Shown here in pieces: positions 13,901-26,203 of a stretch of 64,000 nucleotides of DNA. The stretch comes from Branchiostoma floridae (taxonomy: Eukaryota; Chordata; Leptocardii; Amphioxiformes; Branchiostomatidae). Below the pieces are notes generated by a model, which saw only the letters and a list, made by a program, of their open reading frames with translations, was not told where the DNA came from and made no database searches. Where the stretch lies: assembly GCF_000003815.2 (NCBI RefSeq), contig NC_049992.1:11999450-12063449 (forward strand), read 5' to 3'. Position numbers and translations under genes: made by a program. The stretch's first letter is position 1. Every line of letters starts with the position of its first letter.

Positions 13901-15347
13901 ATATTTACAGGAAGTACGTGTGCCCCATGGCCTGTAATCGGAGTCATGCAGTACAAGTTTAGAATCTTTATGACTAGGCCATGGAACAAGCACAAAAAAA
14001 GCTTCATAACAAGAACTAAACCAGTCGTTTCACTGTTTGAGTCTTTTATGTTACAACACATATAAACGAACTATTAGCTGTTACAGCATTAAACAAAATA
14101 TTACCTGTTGCAGCAAATTTAGAGTGGTCTTAATTTTCGTGACCCCCCGGAGCCGAGCCTAATGGTAGAGTATTGTGCGCGAGTATCTTAACAAAAGGCA
14201 AATTACTGGGAGGGGAACTTCATGCGTTTTCTGGAAAATGTCGCCGTTCTATTTTCACCAGTGTTATGCTGATGACCGATACCATGCATCACTAATCTTC
14301 CTTGGTATATATCCTCGGTACTTAATAGCTTAAGCTACGGAGGGGTCATTGTAGCCTCACTACCATGTGGAAGTGGCGGCAAAGTGAACGCAAGCTCAAC
14401 AAGGGCTCTAAGGCGGCATGCCCACCTTCGAGTAATATTGATATTCAGGGTTTCTTGTATGTCTTCTTTAATTGTAGCTTATTAAACAGTAGGTAACCAG
14501 TGAGAGAGAAGGGTTTCCTTAAGGTTGAGTGTCTTTTGAGTACATTGCAACAGTGATTACGTCACATAATCAGGAGTGAAGCTGACATTTATTTTGACTA
14601 ATACGTTAAAACATCCTTTTGTGTTTTACTGTATTTAATTTGTGTCCAACAGTTTTCAGTAATTGTTGACAATTACAAAGTCATTGCTCACATGTCCTAC
14701 TCTGATACCACTTAATGTTGTATAACTACTATAGCGCTCCAACTGTATCATGATATGAAGCTTTATAGTAACACAACAAAAAGTACAGATACTTTCTTAT
14801 GTTCTACTACAAACTGCAAAAAACTCTACAGACTAAGCATGCAATATGTGCAACATATGTGAATTTCTGATACATGTATCTTGCCTTGAGACATTCATTG
14901 GTTTAATCGTGTGTTTCAGTACCTTTTCTAAAGGTAAATCAATCTTTTTATGTAGTTACCTATCGTTGCATCATGAGAGCAGTCAGACCTAAAGATATCT
15001 TCAAATCTGTTGCTCTTAATCAAAAACAGGTGAATACCTTATTACGTAGGACATTGTATGAAGAGCATTCCATAAAAGTGAAATTCATTTTCCACTTATA
15101 GCAATGAAATTGCCATACATCTTAATACTTTACATATAAGAATCAGTTTTTTTTTTATTACAATATCATACAACTAATGTTTGTACATTCCTGACATGAT
15201 ATCTATTGATGATTTGACAATACTTTATCCTATAAACAGCATGCTTCAATTCAGAGATATCGTAATATAGCTATTTTCGATATTTATATGTCTTTTGACC
15301 AATACTGTCAGATTCAATAAACACTTAGATTAACTGTTGTTAGTTGT
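10968..15347. other. No confident gene; possible weak minus-strand exons
   Basis: Good donor-like sites on the minus strand near 12798 (AAAAGACAG|GTAAGT) and near 11027 (ATCGCAG|GTAAAA) hint at small upstream exons of the gene at 6945-10250, but no frame-consistent exon could be fixed. ORFs at 12840-13160 and 13627-13881 lack splice context and known motifs. Confidence 0.4.
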
Positions 15348-15545
15348 TTACCACTTGAGGGGATTGAATACTGATCTACGAAACGATTTCTTTTGTGGTG
15401 CATGCTTGACACGATATGCTGGGCTTAGGAGGTTCATCCACAGGTTTAGCATCTTCTTGTTGATTTCGTCGTCATTCCTCATACCACTGTAGTCGAAGTC
15501 GTCTGGTGGTAAAGCAGTCAGCTCTTTGCAGTACAAGGACACTTC
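15348..15545 (-). CDS. Probable C-terminal exon of the GTPase gene
   Basis: After a TATACTAG acceptor the exon reads EVSLYCKELTALPPDDFDYS and ends NPLKW-stop. It lies directly downstream, on the same strand, of the two GTPase exons and has protein-like composition with a basic tail. The phase of the preceding exon as I define it does not fit exactly, so an intermediate exon is missing from this model or the donor is misplaced. Confidence 0.35.
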   Translation of the reverse strand, partial: EVSLYCKELTALPPDDFDYSGMRNDDEINKKMLNLWMNLLSPAYRVKHAPQKKSFRRSVFNPLKW

Positions 15546-16508
15546 CTAGTATAGTGATGCACACGGGCATATGTGTTATGTGCAGTTCTGATCAATCTAA
15601 ATAACCCCATCCCAGTTACCCAAGCACAAACGGGCTTTAACGTACATGTACACAGGAACATGCCACTTCTGCATGTCGGAGAGAAATGGTTGACTATGAT
15701 AACGGAAGTGACTTTCTGAGAACATCACAGTGATTACGACCGAGTCACAAACCTCGTTCACTGACAATAAAAGGCTAAGCAGGGTTCGAAATACTTTTTG
15801 CAGCCAGTTTGCACGGTGGGCAATCTCATCCAAACGTTAGTTTCTCCATGAACAAATCTCGAGCTCTGCAAGCTGGTGAATTCTACTTTTTTTTCATTTG
15901 TTAAACGTTAGTTTAGTTAACATGATTTAAAGATTGCCCATGGTTAGAAAATGCACACACGGGAAAATGTCCAAATGAAAAATCCCAAACATTTAGAATA
16001 AATAGGCTACTGCCGCAGGACGTTTAGCGAAAGGGGCTTTTTCGGACATTTTCAATCCATTGCATTCTGCCATGATTAACGATACAAACTAAGACAATGA
16101 GAGTTATGGACGTCAAAATGTGGTATGCCACAAAACCAAGACTTAGCGTAAGCAAATGTGATCAAAACACGGATACAGTGGTAAAGCAACGCCATGCGGC
16201 TTGAAACCAGAAAATGTGGATTAATTCAATAAAGGGAGCTCGGAGGGACATTGGAAAGAAAGATCTCCAAGTTTAAAGTCAATATCATGATAGTTCAATA
16301 TTTCATTCTTGTGTCTACCCATGATCTTGTGTAAGTTGTGTTGCAGCTCACACGACGGTGACATTAGCAGTCTCTGTACCGAATCTAGGTTGCGTACTGA
16401 GCAACCTGAGTTTGAAACTGGGTTGCGCCAAATAGAACCAGTGCGCCGGGCACCGGGTATTTCGAACCCTGAGTCTACGCATGGGCTTGACAATATGACA
16501 ATATGTAC

Positions 16509-16721
16509 TTGCATATAGTTGACTTGTTGCCCATAGCCTATCAGTTTGAACAAACTTAAGATCAAGTAGCTGTATTGTGCCACTCGCCTTGCACCTCTGG
16601 TTGTTTCCGAACACCATCAATGATTTAGCTGCGTTGTCTCTCCGTGACTCATAGACGTCTTTACTGATTTCATCTCTGTCGACTTTATCGCACTTTGACA
16701 TGACCAAAAAGACGGGAAGAC
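16509..16721 (-). CDS. P-loop GTPase, G4-motif exon
   Basis: Acceptor TTTGTTTCAG leads into LPVFLVMSKCDKVDRDEISK in the frame left by the phase-1 donor of the first exon. SKCD matches the (N/T/S)KxD guanine-specificity motif, preceded by the expected hydrophobic strand VFLVM. The 3' boundary (TATGCAA|GTACAT) is tentative. Together with the neighbouring exon this gives G1, G3 and G4 in correct order and spacing. Confidence 0.6.
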
Positions 16722-16971
16722 CTGAAACAAACATTGCAAGATATGCTGCTAGTCTATCAGTTACAATAGAAATGCAGTCTTAGACAAACTGTTATGATGA
16801 ATAGTTATACTTGAACTGCATAAAATCTAAAGAAGTTTACTAACTGACAGAGAGGGATTTAGAATTTTCACTGTAGCAATGTCGGGACACTTGATTACCC
16901 AATTAAAAAATTTTCGGTGGTCCTTTTGTAGCCCACAAATGTATTGAAATCAGATTAGATAAAGTTACTAG

Positions 16972-16972
<1 letters not shown>

Positions 16973-17001
<29 letters not shown>
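16973..17001. repeat. (CATA)n microsatellite
   Basis: Seven tandem CATA units lie in the intron between or just beside the GTPase exons. Confidence 0.9.
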
Positions 17002-17002
<1 letters not shown>

Positions 17003-17045
17003 GCATATTGTATTAGAATTAAATAAAAAAAAATCAATTCCTAAC

Positions 17046-17691
17046 TTCTTGCGTCTGCCTTGTCTTTAGTAGCTGCATCCGTTACAGCCTCCATCAGATT
17101 CATAGGGGGCTCCTCATCGGCTGCACAGAGGAACACTATCCGATGACACTTCCACTCTTCCACAGCGCCGGAGCGAGGAAACCGTCTTTTCAGGCTGCTT
17201 ACGGTTGGAGGCCTTTGTCTTGTCGTGTCTGTGTGCTCGTGGATATTCGTGTCAGGTGGGATGCGTCCTTCCATGATCAGCCCCAAGAACGTCTCGAATA
17301 TTTTCTGATTAAGGTCTTCTAGTCCAGCAGTGTCCCAAAAGAAGACGCCGTGGTTATAGCCCTTGATTGGCGGCTCCGTCAGTTCGTCTCGGAACATGTC
17401 ATAACGTATGAGGTCCGTGGTAATACCCCTCCTTCCGTCTCCGTAGTTGGCTACTTCATACCACCTGTGTGCTATCGCCATATGCATGGAGTTGATGAAA
17501 CTGGACTTTCCTGCTCCGGGCTTGCCGATTACTAAAACGTTCATCGGCTCCCTTTCCGTGAACTTGCAGAGGCCCGTTCTTACATCATTCTCAACTTCCT
17601 TCAGTTTAATGGGATCAACGGACATTCTGACCCCCTCCTCGAGGAAAGGGTTTTTGCTTGCACTTGCCATCTTCGATTTTGTGGGCGCCAC
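17046..17691 (-). CDS. P-loop GTPase, N-terminal exon (IFI44-like type)
   Basis: The exon starts at an ATG (MAPTKSKMASASKNPF) and encodes a strand plus Walker A (VLVIGKPGAGKSSFINS, around residues 51-67), a possible switch I (RGITTDL) and the G3 motif FFWDTAGLED. It then has a helix-rich stretch ending RIVFLCAADEEPP before an AA|GTTAGG donor in phase 1. The G1 form GxPGAGKSS, the wide G1-G3 spacing and the FETFLGLIMEGRIPP helix resemble IFI44-like or AIG1-type GTPases, which in vertebrates are interferon-responsive. The exact family is an inference. Confidence 0.65.
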
Positions 17692-18746
17692 ACGCGAATG
17701 TAGCTCTTCTCCATATGGGGTGTTACTAAGACCGTTTCATGATAGAGTGTAAATTTGAATAAAGCTTAAAACAAACAGCATAAAATGAACTAAGCCCACA
17801 ATCTGTCCCACGAGTGGTTGGTTGGTTCAATATTTACAGGGCCAATGATCATGTGCCTCTCATATCAACTGTCAGCCATTGGTCTAATGCAGTCACCACC
17901 CATTGAGATGGACCTATTCAGACAATCCTTACCAACAGCTGTTTACTGGTGTACCAATAGCCTTTGAAATACTTCACATAATATGTCATTATCAACAAAT
18001 ATCAAAAAATTAAAAGTATGGCTGTTTTTATAATGTTAATACAATGTTGCTTTGTTGGGTGCGTAATCCGTATTTATTTATCTATGCATTTTTTTGTTAA
18101 CAAGGGCATTATATAAGATACCCTACGCAGGAGCAAAGATATTACCAAGTCCTTCAATTCAATGCCATGGTCACCATCTAGTGGCGATGTCTTATATAAT
18201 ATACAATGTAGTTGACAAGTCGATTTTATATCAGGTAAATTTCAATGACCACCTAATGCATGTGAGACAACTTGCGACTCGATCATGAACTTCAACCAAC
18301 TCAGTCATGAACACTCAGCGGGAAGGAATAGTGTCTAGATAGTCTTAAAATACCAATACCCTATTCCATTCCATTAATTGTGTTACCTTGTCCGCGTGCA
18401 AGAGGTCATGGGAGGTTCATTATGATAGATTTATTCACCGGCGATCGCACGAGCCTCGCTTATATGTGACAAGGACAGTTTTGGGGCGAAAAATACGCAA
18501 GACCATCTTAAGATTTTAAAATCAGCCGACCTTCCTGCGATCGCGAAGTACGTCCGAAGATCGTATATAATGTGAGGGGGGGGGGGTATGAATGTTGATA
18601 GGTAGATATGTCTGACTTATCTGATGAGCATCAACATGTGTGATAATGATTTGTTTCGAAACCGGCTCTTTTTACATCAGTTTGAAAATATTTTGTTTTT
18701 TGTTGAGCTTGTATTATCAAATAGAATAATTGCGTGTATCTTTGGG

Positions 18747-19187
18747 GCCTTTTTTGCTCATAGTACACTTTTGCTGGCCATTTCTTTTCCTACTGGGTCG
18801 CTGATTGCCGGCCGTCGCTGATTACTGGCCCCGTTNNNNNNNNNNNNNNNNNNNNNNNNNNNNNNNNNNNNNNNNNNNNNNNNNNNNNNNNNNNNNNNNN
18901 NNNNNNNNNNNNNNNNNNNNNNNNNNNNNNNNNNNNNNNNNNNNNNNNNNNNNNNNNNNNNNNNNNNNNNNNNNNNNNNNNNNNNNNNNNNNNNNNNNNN
19001 NNNNNNNNNNNGGAAAAATTCCGGTATAGAAGCAGGAAGAGATTCAAACATTCGGGAAGGGAGACACTGCCTCAACGGTGTCGGTGAAATAGCCCTGGTT
19101 ATTCCGATAACCTCAACACAAGAGGGGTGACCGCAAAAGTGTACTATGAGCAAAAAAGGCCATAGAGAGCTTGCTATGGAGGCTACG
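18747..19187. repeat. Inverted repeat flanking an assembly gap
   Basis: Left arm 18747-18832 (GGCCTTTTTTGCTCATAGTA onward) is answered in inverse orientation at 19132-19187 (TACTATGAGCAAAAAAGGCC). A third copy lies at 26204-26290. The gap probably fell in the middle of a fold-back element that was hard to assemble. Confidence 0.65.
18836..19011. other. Assembly gap
   Basis: 176 consecutive N. Confidence 1.
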
Positions 19188-20352
19188 CACTAATCACATA
19201 GAATCACACGATCAAATTATTCCTAAAGATACTATAGCCATTCAGATAATTACCTTCGCCAAGAAGGTTATGTTTTCAGTTATGCCATAGTGGAGTGGCT
19301 GTGGTGTGGAGGGGCAACAGCATTTACTCGAAATGCTTCGAGGTTTCTTCACAATATTTGGTATTTGAGTATCGGTTGCGGAAATGAAGATCAAGTTTCA
19401 AATAATTCACCTGGCATTTTCCGTTCGTATCACAACGACCTGTATGCATGTGTGTTTGTTTGTTTGTTTGCAGACAACTTAACTTGAAAACGTATAGATG
19501 ACGTTTCCCACTAAAATTGGACATTTTGCCTCAAGTCAATATTGAAGGACAGCTGAAAAGGTTATAGCATCTATTGACCACGTTTGACAGGTTGGTCGGT
19601 TCGACAGCATTATTTACAGATCACGTGTGAGTCGGGAAGGTCATCGCTGCAAGTTTGAAGATCTCCGACGCTGACACCATTTTTTGTCACAGGTGGGACA
19701 ATATTTACTGACCATATTCTAGGTCAAGAAATGGAGGGCGTCTTCCGTCGCTGTGAATAGGGTTTGAAACTTCAAAACATGCAAGTTATCACACATATAA
19801 GTAGATATTATTTTGAAAGGATGCACTGATATCTTCTCTGCTGATTACATATCTAAAACGAGCAAAACCCCACCCTGAGGGAATTCTTCTGGTTTTCACA
19901 ATGGCGATGAACTGGAATGTGACAATAATTTTGTATATTTAGTATATCAGTTGGGGGAGGATACATAATAAGACACTGTAGTTCAGCATCGCAGTATGGC
20001 TGAAAATGCGTAGTTTGGGTATTAACTAGCCTGTGTTAATACAACAACAACAAAAATGACTTTTTAATATTAACCTCCATGGTTTACACAATCTCTCACT
20101 GGCTGGGGTTATTGAGGGGGCGGTAACTGTCGGGCTAGGGGTGCGATTTAGCCAGGCTATGGTTAGCACGACGTAGCTAACTCAGACCGTACTTCAGGCA
20201 ACTATGACGTACTTGGGAAATTCAAGTCGTGTTGGAGCCAGTTCTGTGAACTACGTCGCAGTTCCACCAAGTACGCTAGTCTTTACCAGACCTCGGATTT
20301 TTTCCCCCACTTCTCTTTTCTTTTCACCCCCCCGCGTTTTTTTTTTTTCTTT

Positions 20353-20947
20353 NNNNNNNNNNNNNNNNNNNNNNNNNNNNNNNNNNNNNNNNNNNNNNNN
20401 NNNNNNNNNNNNNNNNNNNNNNNNNNNNNNNNNNNNNNNNNNNNNNNNNNNNNNNNNNNNNNNNNNNNNNNNNNNNNNNNNNNNNNNNNNNNNNNNNNNN
20501 NNNNNNNNNNNNNNNNNNNNNNNNNNNNNNNNNNNNNNNNNNNNNNNNNNNNNNNNNNNNNNNNNNNNNNNNNNNNNNNNNNNNNNNNNNNNNNNNNNNN
20601 NNNNNNNNNNNNNNNNNNNNNNNNNNNNNNNNNNNNNNNNNNNNNNNNNNNNNNNNNNNNNNNNNNNNNNNNNNNNNNNNNNNNNNNNNNNNNNNNNNNN
20701 NNNNNNNNNNNNNNNNNNNNNNNNNNNNNNNNNNNNNNNNNNNNNNNNNNNNNNNNNNNNNNNNNNNNNNNNNNNNNNNNNNNNNNNNNNNNNNNNNNNN
20801 NNNNNNNNNNNNNNNNNNNNNNNNNNNNNNNNNNNNNNNNNNNNNNNNNNNNNNNNNNNNNNNNNNNNNNNNNNNNNNNNNNNNNNNNNNNNNNNNNNNN
20901 NNNNNNNNNNNNNNNNNNNNNNNNNNNNNNNNNNNNNNNNNNNNNNN
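20353..20947. other. Assembly gap
   Basis: 595 consecutive N, entered from a C/T-rich tract. Confidence 1.
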
Positions 20948-21657
20948 GTTGAGTTTTGACGGGAATAGAAAACCATGGACGCCGTTAAAACAATTCGTCC
21001 CAATGCGCACAGACCTCTATAAACCAAACAGCAGTTGAGCAATATTGTAACCATACTTCACCGTTTTGAACATGCTGGTAGTTCGAAGTTCGACAGTACT
21101 TAATGGTGATAATAACAGTAATTACCAGAATATGATCCACTCATGTTTTGTCTAGGTACGGCGTGACTGAGACAAACCCGATTCAGCAGTACTGTCAAAT
21201 AAGAAAAACAAAGACTTTACAATGCAAAATAGAATTAACAGCAAAGGCTATATAATAAAGAGAATCACGTGGGGTACATTGTAATACGTATACATACGTT
21301 GACGTACGCGTCTGAAGTTTGCGGCTGGCGCGTGAAATAAATAAACTTACATTGTCCATCTCGTGGCCAGCTTGAAATATACCATACAGTGCATGCATGA
21401 GACAAAATGTCAAGTCAAATGATGTACGCAAGGTGCATCTTTGCGACTATGTACAAACTACCGTTAGCTGATTAAATGATAAATCCATGGAAAGGAAGAC
21501 GATATAAATTCAAGTTCAACCAAGTTTAGAACCTTGATTCAGCCAGGCTTGTGGATTTGTGGAACCAGAACCATTCCTCAGCGATAACCCAGTTGGGCGG
21601 TTAGAGGGAAAACAAGCCGAAGAAGAGGCGAGGGCAACATTGGACATGTTATAGTAC

Positions 21658-21725
21658 GTGAGTGAGTGAGTGAGTGAGTGAGTGAGTGATTGAGTGAGTG
21701 AGTGAGTGAGTGAGTGAGTGAGTGA
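21658..21725. repeat. (GTGA)n microsatellite
   Basis: About 17 tandem GTGA/GAGT units with one interruption. Confidence 0.95.
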
Positions 21726-21942
21726 ATTAGTGATATGAACTTAAGTGGGACCTCTTGTCCCATTTAAATGCCCAGCAAACAGTTATTATCTAACAAATGA
21801 GGAATAATTTCGATCTCCTTGACAACAGTAAATCCGCGCAGACTACACCGGTAAAACCGGAATAGCGGGTAAGAAACGCTCGCAGAAAGTGACGCTCACT
21901 CTCTCCGGTTTGTGGTGACATTCAGACCAGAGTTCCCAAACC

Positions 21943-22116
21943 ATGGCCGCCAAACAACCCGTCACCATTCTCGTGCCGTTCTGTTACAGGGCTATAGACT
22001 ACAGCACGACAGAAAACCTGCTCCGTACGTGTGAGGGGATCCCCGTGGGGAAAGTCATCTTCAGCTATCTAGAGGGGGCTGAAAGTCTCTTGGACTACTT
22101 CTACCGACTGAAAGAC
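21943..22116 (+). CDS. ATP-grasp-type protein, exon 1
   Basis: The start is chosen at AACC-ATG-GCC, a good Kozak context (MAAKQPVTILVPFCYRAIDY). 58 codons end in phase 0 at AAAGAC|GTGAGT. The sequence opens with a beta strand and a helix, as expected for the preATP-grasp fold. Exons 1-7 give a complete 443-residue protein with every junction in frame. The product most resembles small-molecule carboxylate-amine ligases of the ATP-grasp superfamily. Substrate unknown. Confidence 0.75.
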
Positions 22117-22930
22117 GTGAGTTCCAAGTTGTTTATGAAGTGATGAGTACTCTTCGGCTTTCTATTTACTGTTTGCGCCCCCAGGTCTAGGAAACAAGAA
22201 TTATGTATCTTTTACTCCTACAGCGGATTTTTGACCACCGTTGTACTTGGGGGTAGCTATAGTGACGTTTCGCCTTGGTGGTGCTATTTGTGAGCTCATG
22301 AATGCTAGCTATCAAGTGATCAGGCTGACATGCCATGCGTATTATCTTTAGATTTTGGTCACTTATGTTCACACACAATACCAATCAGTGTAAACGGGAA
22401 TCTGAACCAAGGTACTTGCCACAACTAGGCCCAGCAAACAGAAATGTTGACATGAGTAGGTGTTTGCTGGTTTCGTATTGTGATGTTGTCTACAAGTAAT
22501 CATCCATTCTTTTGACAGATAGTTGTCTGACAGGGCACGTACCGGTATCAATCTTATCATTATGCCCTGATTATTTTAAATATGTATGTACTTAAAATAT
22601 CTTTAAATTTCCTGTAACATAAACTAAAGCTGCGTCATATTTCCAAACCGGGGCTCGGCCGACTGTTTGTGGAAACCGAAAATAGAAATATATAAAAATA
22701 AATAAAAAATAATGTGAAATAATATGTAAAAATAATGCCCACGACTATTCTATTTACGTCTTGTGTAGTTTGGTGTTTTATATCATACTTTTCATTTCAG
22801 AAAGATGCCCACCACGGGTCCCCGGTTTGGAGACGTGATGTAGGCCTAAACAGGTTATTTCCAGAACTACATACTTCTACTTGAACTCTAATGAAAATTA
22901 TCACTGTTGTTGTTGTTGTTGTCCACCTAG

Positions 22931-23200
22931 TTTGTTATCGACAATGACGTGGATGTAGTTCTGGCGCTCTCCGACATTGCCACGCTCGTGCAGTCGGCTC
23001 TGGTACGAGAGTTCCCGAGTAGACTCGAAGGGCCGAGTGTGGAGTCGTCGTTCCTCGCCTATCACAAGGTCTACACCAGCCAGTATCTGGACCCGGACAC
23101 CGATCCTTCTTCTCACGGCGTCTTGGACTTGGACTCAAAGACCCTTCTTAAAGATGCTGATGTTCTATTAAAGAGACTGAAACTTCCTGCATTTGCAAAG
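22931..23200 (+). CDS. ATP-grasp-type protein, exon 2
   Basis: Acceptor CCACCTAG, donor GCAAAG|GTATAG, phase 0 at both ends. It encodes FVIDNDVDVVLALSDIATLV and a long helical region containing a stretch of acidic and Ser residues, ending RLKLPAFAK. The last segment resembles the helix leading into the ATP-binding subdomain. Confidence 0.75.
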
Positions 23201-23394
23201 GTATAGAAATCTTGGCTTTCTGTTGTCATGATTTTGCGTAAAACAGGTATCGTCAATCCACACCCAAATTTAGATTTCAAGATTTGATTACAAACGGAAC
23301 GCTAAAATCTTATTTTTCTAATATAAAACTGCAGACATGTACTAGGTGATAATAACGTTTTCTTTGGTCCGTCTCTGTTGCAATGCTGTTTCAG

Positions 23395-23502
23395 GTTCCT
23401 TGTGGAGATGCCTCCCAGGGGGTTTGGAAGATCAGCAGCTCCGGTCAGCTGACTGATGTCCTGGGAGCTGTGGGACAGTTAAACGAAAGGCACTACTCTC
23501 AG
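23395..23502 (+). CDS. ATP-grasp-type protein, exon 3
   Basis: Acceptor GCTGTTTCAG, donor CTCTCAG|GTCAGT, phase 0 to 0. It reads VPCGDASQGVWKISSSGQLT, matching the small Gly/Ser-rich loop of the ATP-grasp fold (KP..GaaS-type position). Confidence 0.7.
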
Positions 23503-23858
23503 GTCAGTTGCCAGGACTAAAAACATTTTCCCAGCAAGTACAAAAATTTTAATAGGAGTAACTGTCCATGAAAGATTTTAAGATTGGAATGATACTAGTG
23601 CTCTGACCGTCAGCGATCCAGCAAGACACCGTGATGCTGCTTACGTTAACTCGTGACAATGATATCAAACTTCCCAGGAGTGCGGATCGCACATTAGAAT
23701 TCCGTCATCTGTATATGGAGTGATAAGCTAGCTTCCTAAACTGTCCTGCATTTTATTTGGGGCAACTTTCTTCCAAACATCTATTTGTGATGATGTTTGA
23801 TAGATATCTTATTGTTCAATGCTTGCTAACTATACCATCATCTCCGACTGTCGCACAG

Positions 23859-23984
23859 AACGAACACATCAGCAGCGCCACGTTCATGCGTGACTTCCTA
23901 CAGAAGGTGCTGGATGTGGACCACTACCCAATGGTTCTGAGGGACACCATTATAGTGGAGCCGTACATAGACGCGCCAGCAAAG
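23859..23984 (+). CDS. ATP-grasp-type protein, exon 4
   Basis: Acceptor GTCGCACAG, donor GCAAAG|GTAACT, phase 0 to 0. It ends with TIIVEPYIDAPAK: the (I/V)(V/L)(V/Q)EP(Y/F)I string is the adenine-binding hinge motif of ATP-grasp enzymes. Confidence 0.75.
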
Positions 23985-24282
23985 GTAACTAGTGCATTAA
24001 GCCGTACAAATCGCCGTATAAGGACCAGTTAACACGGTCGTCCGACAATGACGTACGCCAAAATCGCCCGTCTTTGACATACGACGCGTTTTTTGCTTCA
24101 AATACCAATGACAGACTAGAAGAACTAGTCTAAGTACAACATACTGTTTTGACAAGAAATTCATTCTTTTCTGTAAAGTAATGCATAAATAAGCAAATGG
24201 AACCTTATTACTGAGATGCGATTTAGTTCAAGATATCCAAAATCGGACATTTTGATAATGCATGTATATATATGCACATTAG

Positions 24283-24403
24283 GTGTGTGTGGATGGATGT
24301 GTCTACAACAAAGAGATCCTCCACTGGGCCATCTCTGACAGCCTCCACTGGCCGGGACAGGACATCCCCTTCCAGGGAAGCTACATGCCCTCTACCCTCT
24401 CAG
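24283..24403 (+). CDS. ATP-grasp-type protein, exon 5
   Basis: Acceptor GCACATTAG, donor CTCTCAG|GTGAGA, phase 0 to 1. It encodes VCVDGCVYNKEILHWAISDS and a loop ending MPSTLS, following the hinge as the expected strand-turn-strand (xxVDGxxxxG) of the family. Confidence 0.7.
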
Positions 24404-24737
24404 GTGAGAATCACACGCGCTCTTCTACACATCATCTTCGACTATTAAGAAGTGAAATTATTTTACATATAGGATGTAAAATGTCCACATGTATTGTAAG
24501 ACTACTATGTTTTATCCTGAATATGTGAAAGGTCTTTTATTAGTCATATTCTGAGATGATCTACAATGGCCGTGCCCTGTTCAGTGATGTATGTACAATG
24601 TTATGTCAGGCCAACATGATTCAATATTGACACCTGTTATCCTCCGGATCCTGTTAAGCAGATCTCATTCATTTGTCGACAGGTTATATAGGGATATCGA
24701 CAGTAGTAGGTAGATTGTTGCTTGTTGTCGTCCACAG

Positions 24738-24853
24738 ATACGATCCAGCGGAGACTGTGGGGCGGTTTTGACAAAGTAGTGGGCAGGATGGTGGACCACG
24801 GCTTCAACAACCAGTTCGTACACGTGGAGTATTTCATCCTGGCAGACGGGCAG
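24738..24853 (+). CDS. ATP-grasp-type protein, exon 6
   Basis: Acceptor CGTCCACAG, donor GGGCAG|GTACTC, phase 1 to 0. It ends with FVHVEYFILADGQ. The Glu of HVEYF occupies the first Mg2+-ligand position of ATP-grasp proteins. Confidence 0.75.
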
Positions 24854-25232
24854 GTACTCGAGTCTTTGGGAGTTGTAACCGCTTCCCCGTCCCACACGAA
24901 TAATTCCAGTTACTGAATACATGGACTTTATTCAACTTTGTTGAGTTTTGCATGTGTCTGTCGGATTTTGTAGTCAGCATAACTCAAGAACCTATGGATG
25001 GATATTTAGCATGTGGGTAGGTGTTTGAAAGACGAAGGTCAAGGTCAATTTAGGGCCCCTGGTATGTGACCTTGGTACTGGAGCAGAAATTCCGTTTTTT
25101 AAAAATCTTTTGACCTGGATGTGCTATGGTCTTGATTTTTTGGTGGCAAATAGCTTGTGACGTAAGGTGTAAGTGATGTATGTTTTACCTACTAGAATAC
25201 ATGTCTAACTCTGTACCAACCTGTACCCACAG

Positions 25233-25649
25233 ATCAAGCTGATCGAGGTGAATGCCCGGATGTCCGGGAATCTGAGCGGCCTGTACGCTGCCTGCCTGTC
25301 GGGACCGCCGCCGCTGCAGGCGCTCCTCGGGCTGTGCTGCGGGGTCCGTCCCGCCCTGCCTGCACCCACGGGCCGGGCCGCTCTCAACCTGCCTCTCCAA
25401 GTCCACGACAACTACACGGGGAAGGTCCGAGACATGGTCAACCTGTCCGAGGTAGAAATCTTAAAGGGAGACTCTGACGTCAAGATTACTTGGATCATGG
25501 CATTCGATGATGAGTTTCTCCCTGGTAAGGTAGAGTTCGCGAAGATTTGGACGTACGGAAAGACGCCTGACGACGCCAAGAAAAAGTGCAGGGAAGTGAC
25601 ACGGCGACTGGTGAAGAAACAAGAGCAGTTGAAATTTAACTTCCACTAG
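25233..25649 (+). CDS. ATP-grasp-type protein, exon 7 (C-terminal)
   Basis: Acceptor ACCCACAG; it opens IKLIEVNARMSGN, in which Glu and Asn are the second pair of catalytic metal ligands (E-x-N-x-R signature). The remaining residues form an Ala/Leu/Pro-rich helical part and a C-terminal lid ending KFNFH-stop. The exon is clearly GC-richer (CpG-rich) in its first half than its neighbours. No clear AATAAA was seen shortly downstream. Confidence 0.75.
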   Translation: MKLIEVNARMSGNLSGLYAACLSGPPPLQALLGLCCGVRPALPAPTGRAALNLPLQVHDNYTGKVRDMVNLSEVEILKGDSDVKITWIMAFDDEFLPGKVEFAKIWTYGKTPDDAKKKCREVTRRLVKKQEQLKFNFH

Positions 25650-26203
25650 TCTCATAGCTTTTGCAATGTGAAAAATAATTGGATTAAGCGGCTACAACTT
25701 AGGGCTGAATTTTAATTTATGACACGAATGCATGTTTATGAACACCCCTTTTAATGAATTCTATCATGATACGAGTATAAATAACTTTAATGCACAACCA
25801 TTGTACAGGGTACAAATTATGGAATCTACCGGTACATGACTACAGTTCTATAAGGCTAAACAAGAGTTTGTAGTATGGAATTAGTAAGGGCCCATACAGT
25901 CATTGGAGGAATTTCTAACGCCTAGACCATCTTTGATATATTTTGCTATGTATGCCATGTAACGTTAGGGTTATCACATGTCATCATGTACTAAATCACG
26001 CTCCCAGCAGCCATCCGACTGACCGGCTGACTAGCTGAACTACTGCAGCAGGCAGCGTGAAATCGTGTGACACAGGATAGAATAGTAACGTTACGCATAT
26101 AGAAAACTGAAAATCGAAGATAACGCTTTGTATGTTTGTGCACTATCTTACACAACTTTTTACAAATGGTGGCTTCATTCTAGCCTCCATAGCAGGTTCT
26201 CTA

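Larger units (their letters stand above)
17692..21942. other. No gene recognised; repeats and two sequence gaps
   Basis: This interval holds two assembly gaps, a poly-G run near 18575-18587, an inverted repeat around the first gap, and no open reading frame with splice context or recognisable motif. Confidence 0.6.

Noticed and set aside
20204..21054. Long ORFs across the 20.3-kb gap
   Set aside because: Made of N; no coding evidence on either side.
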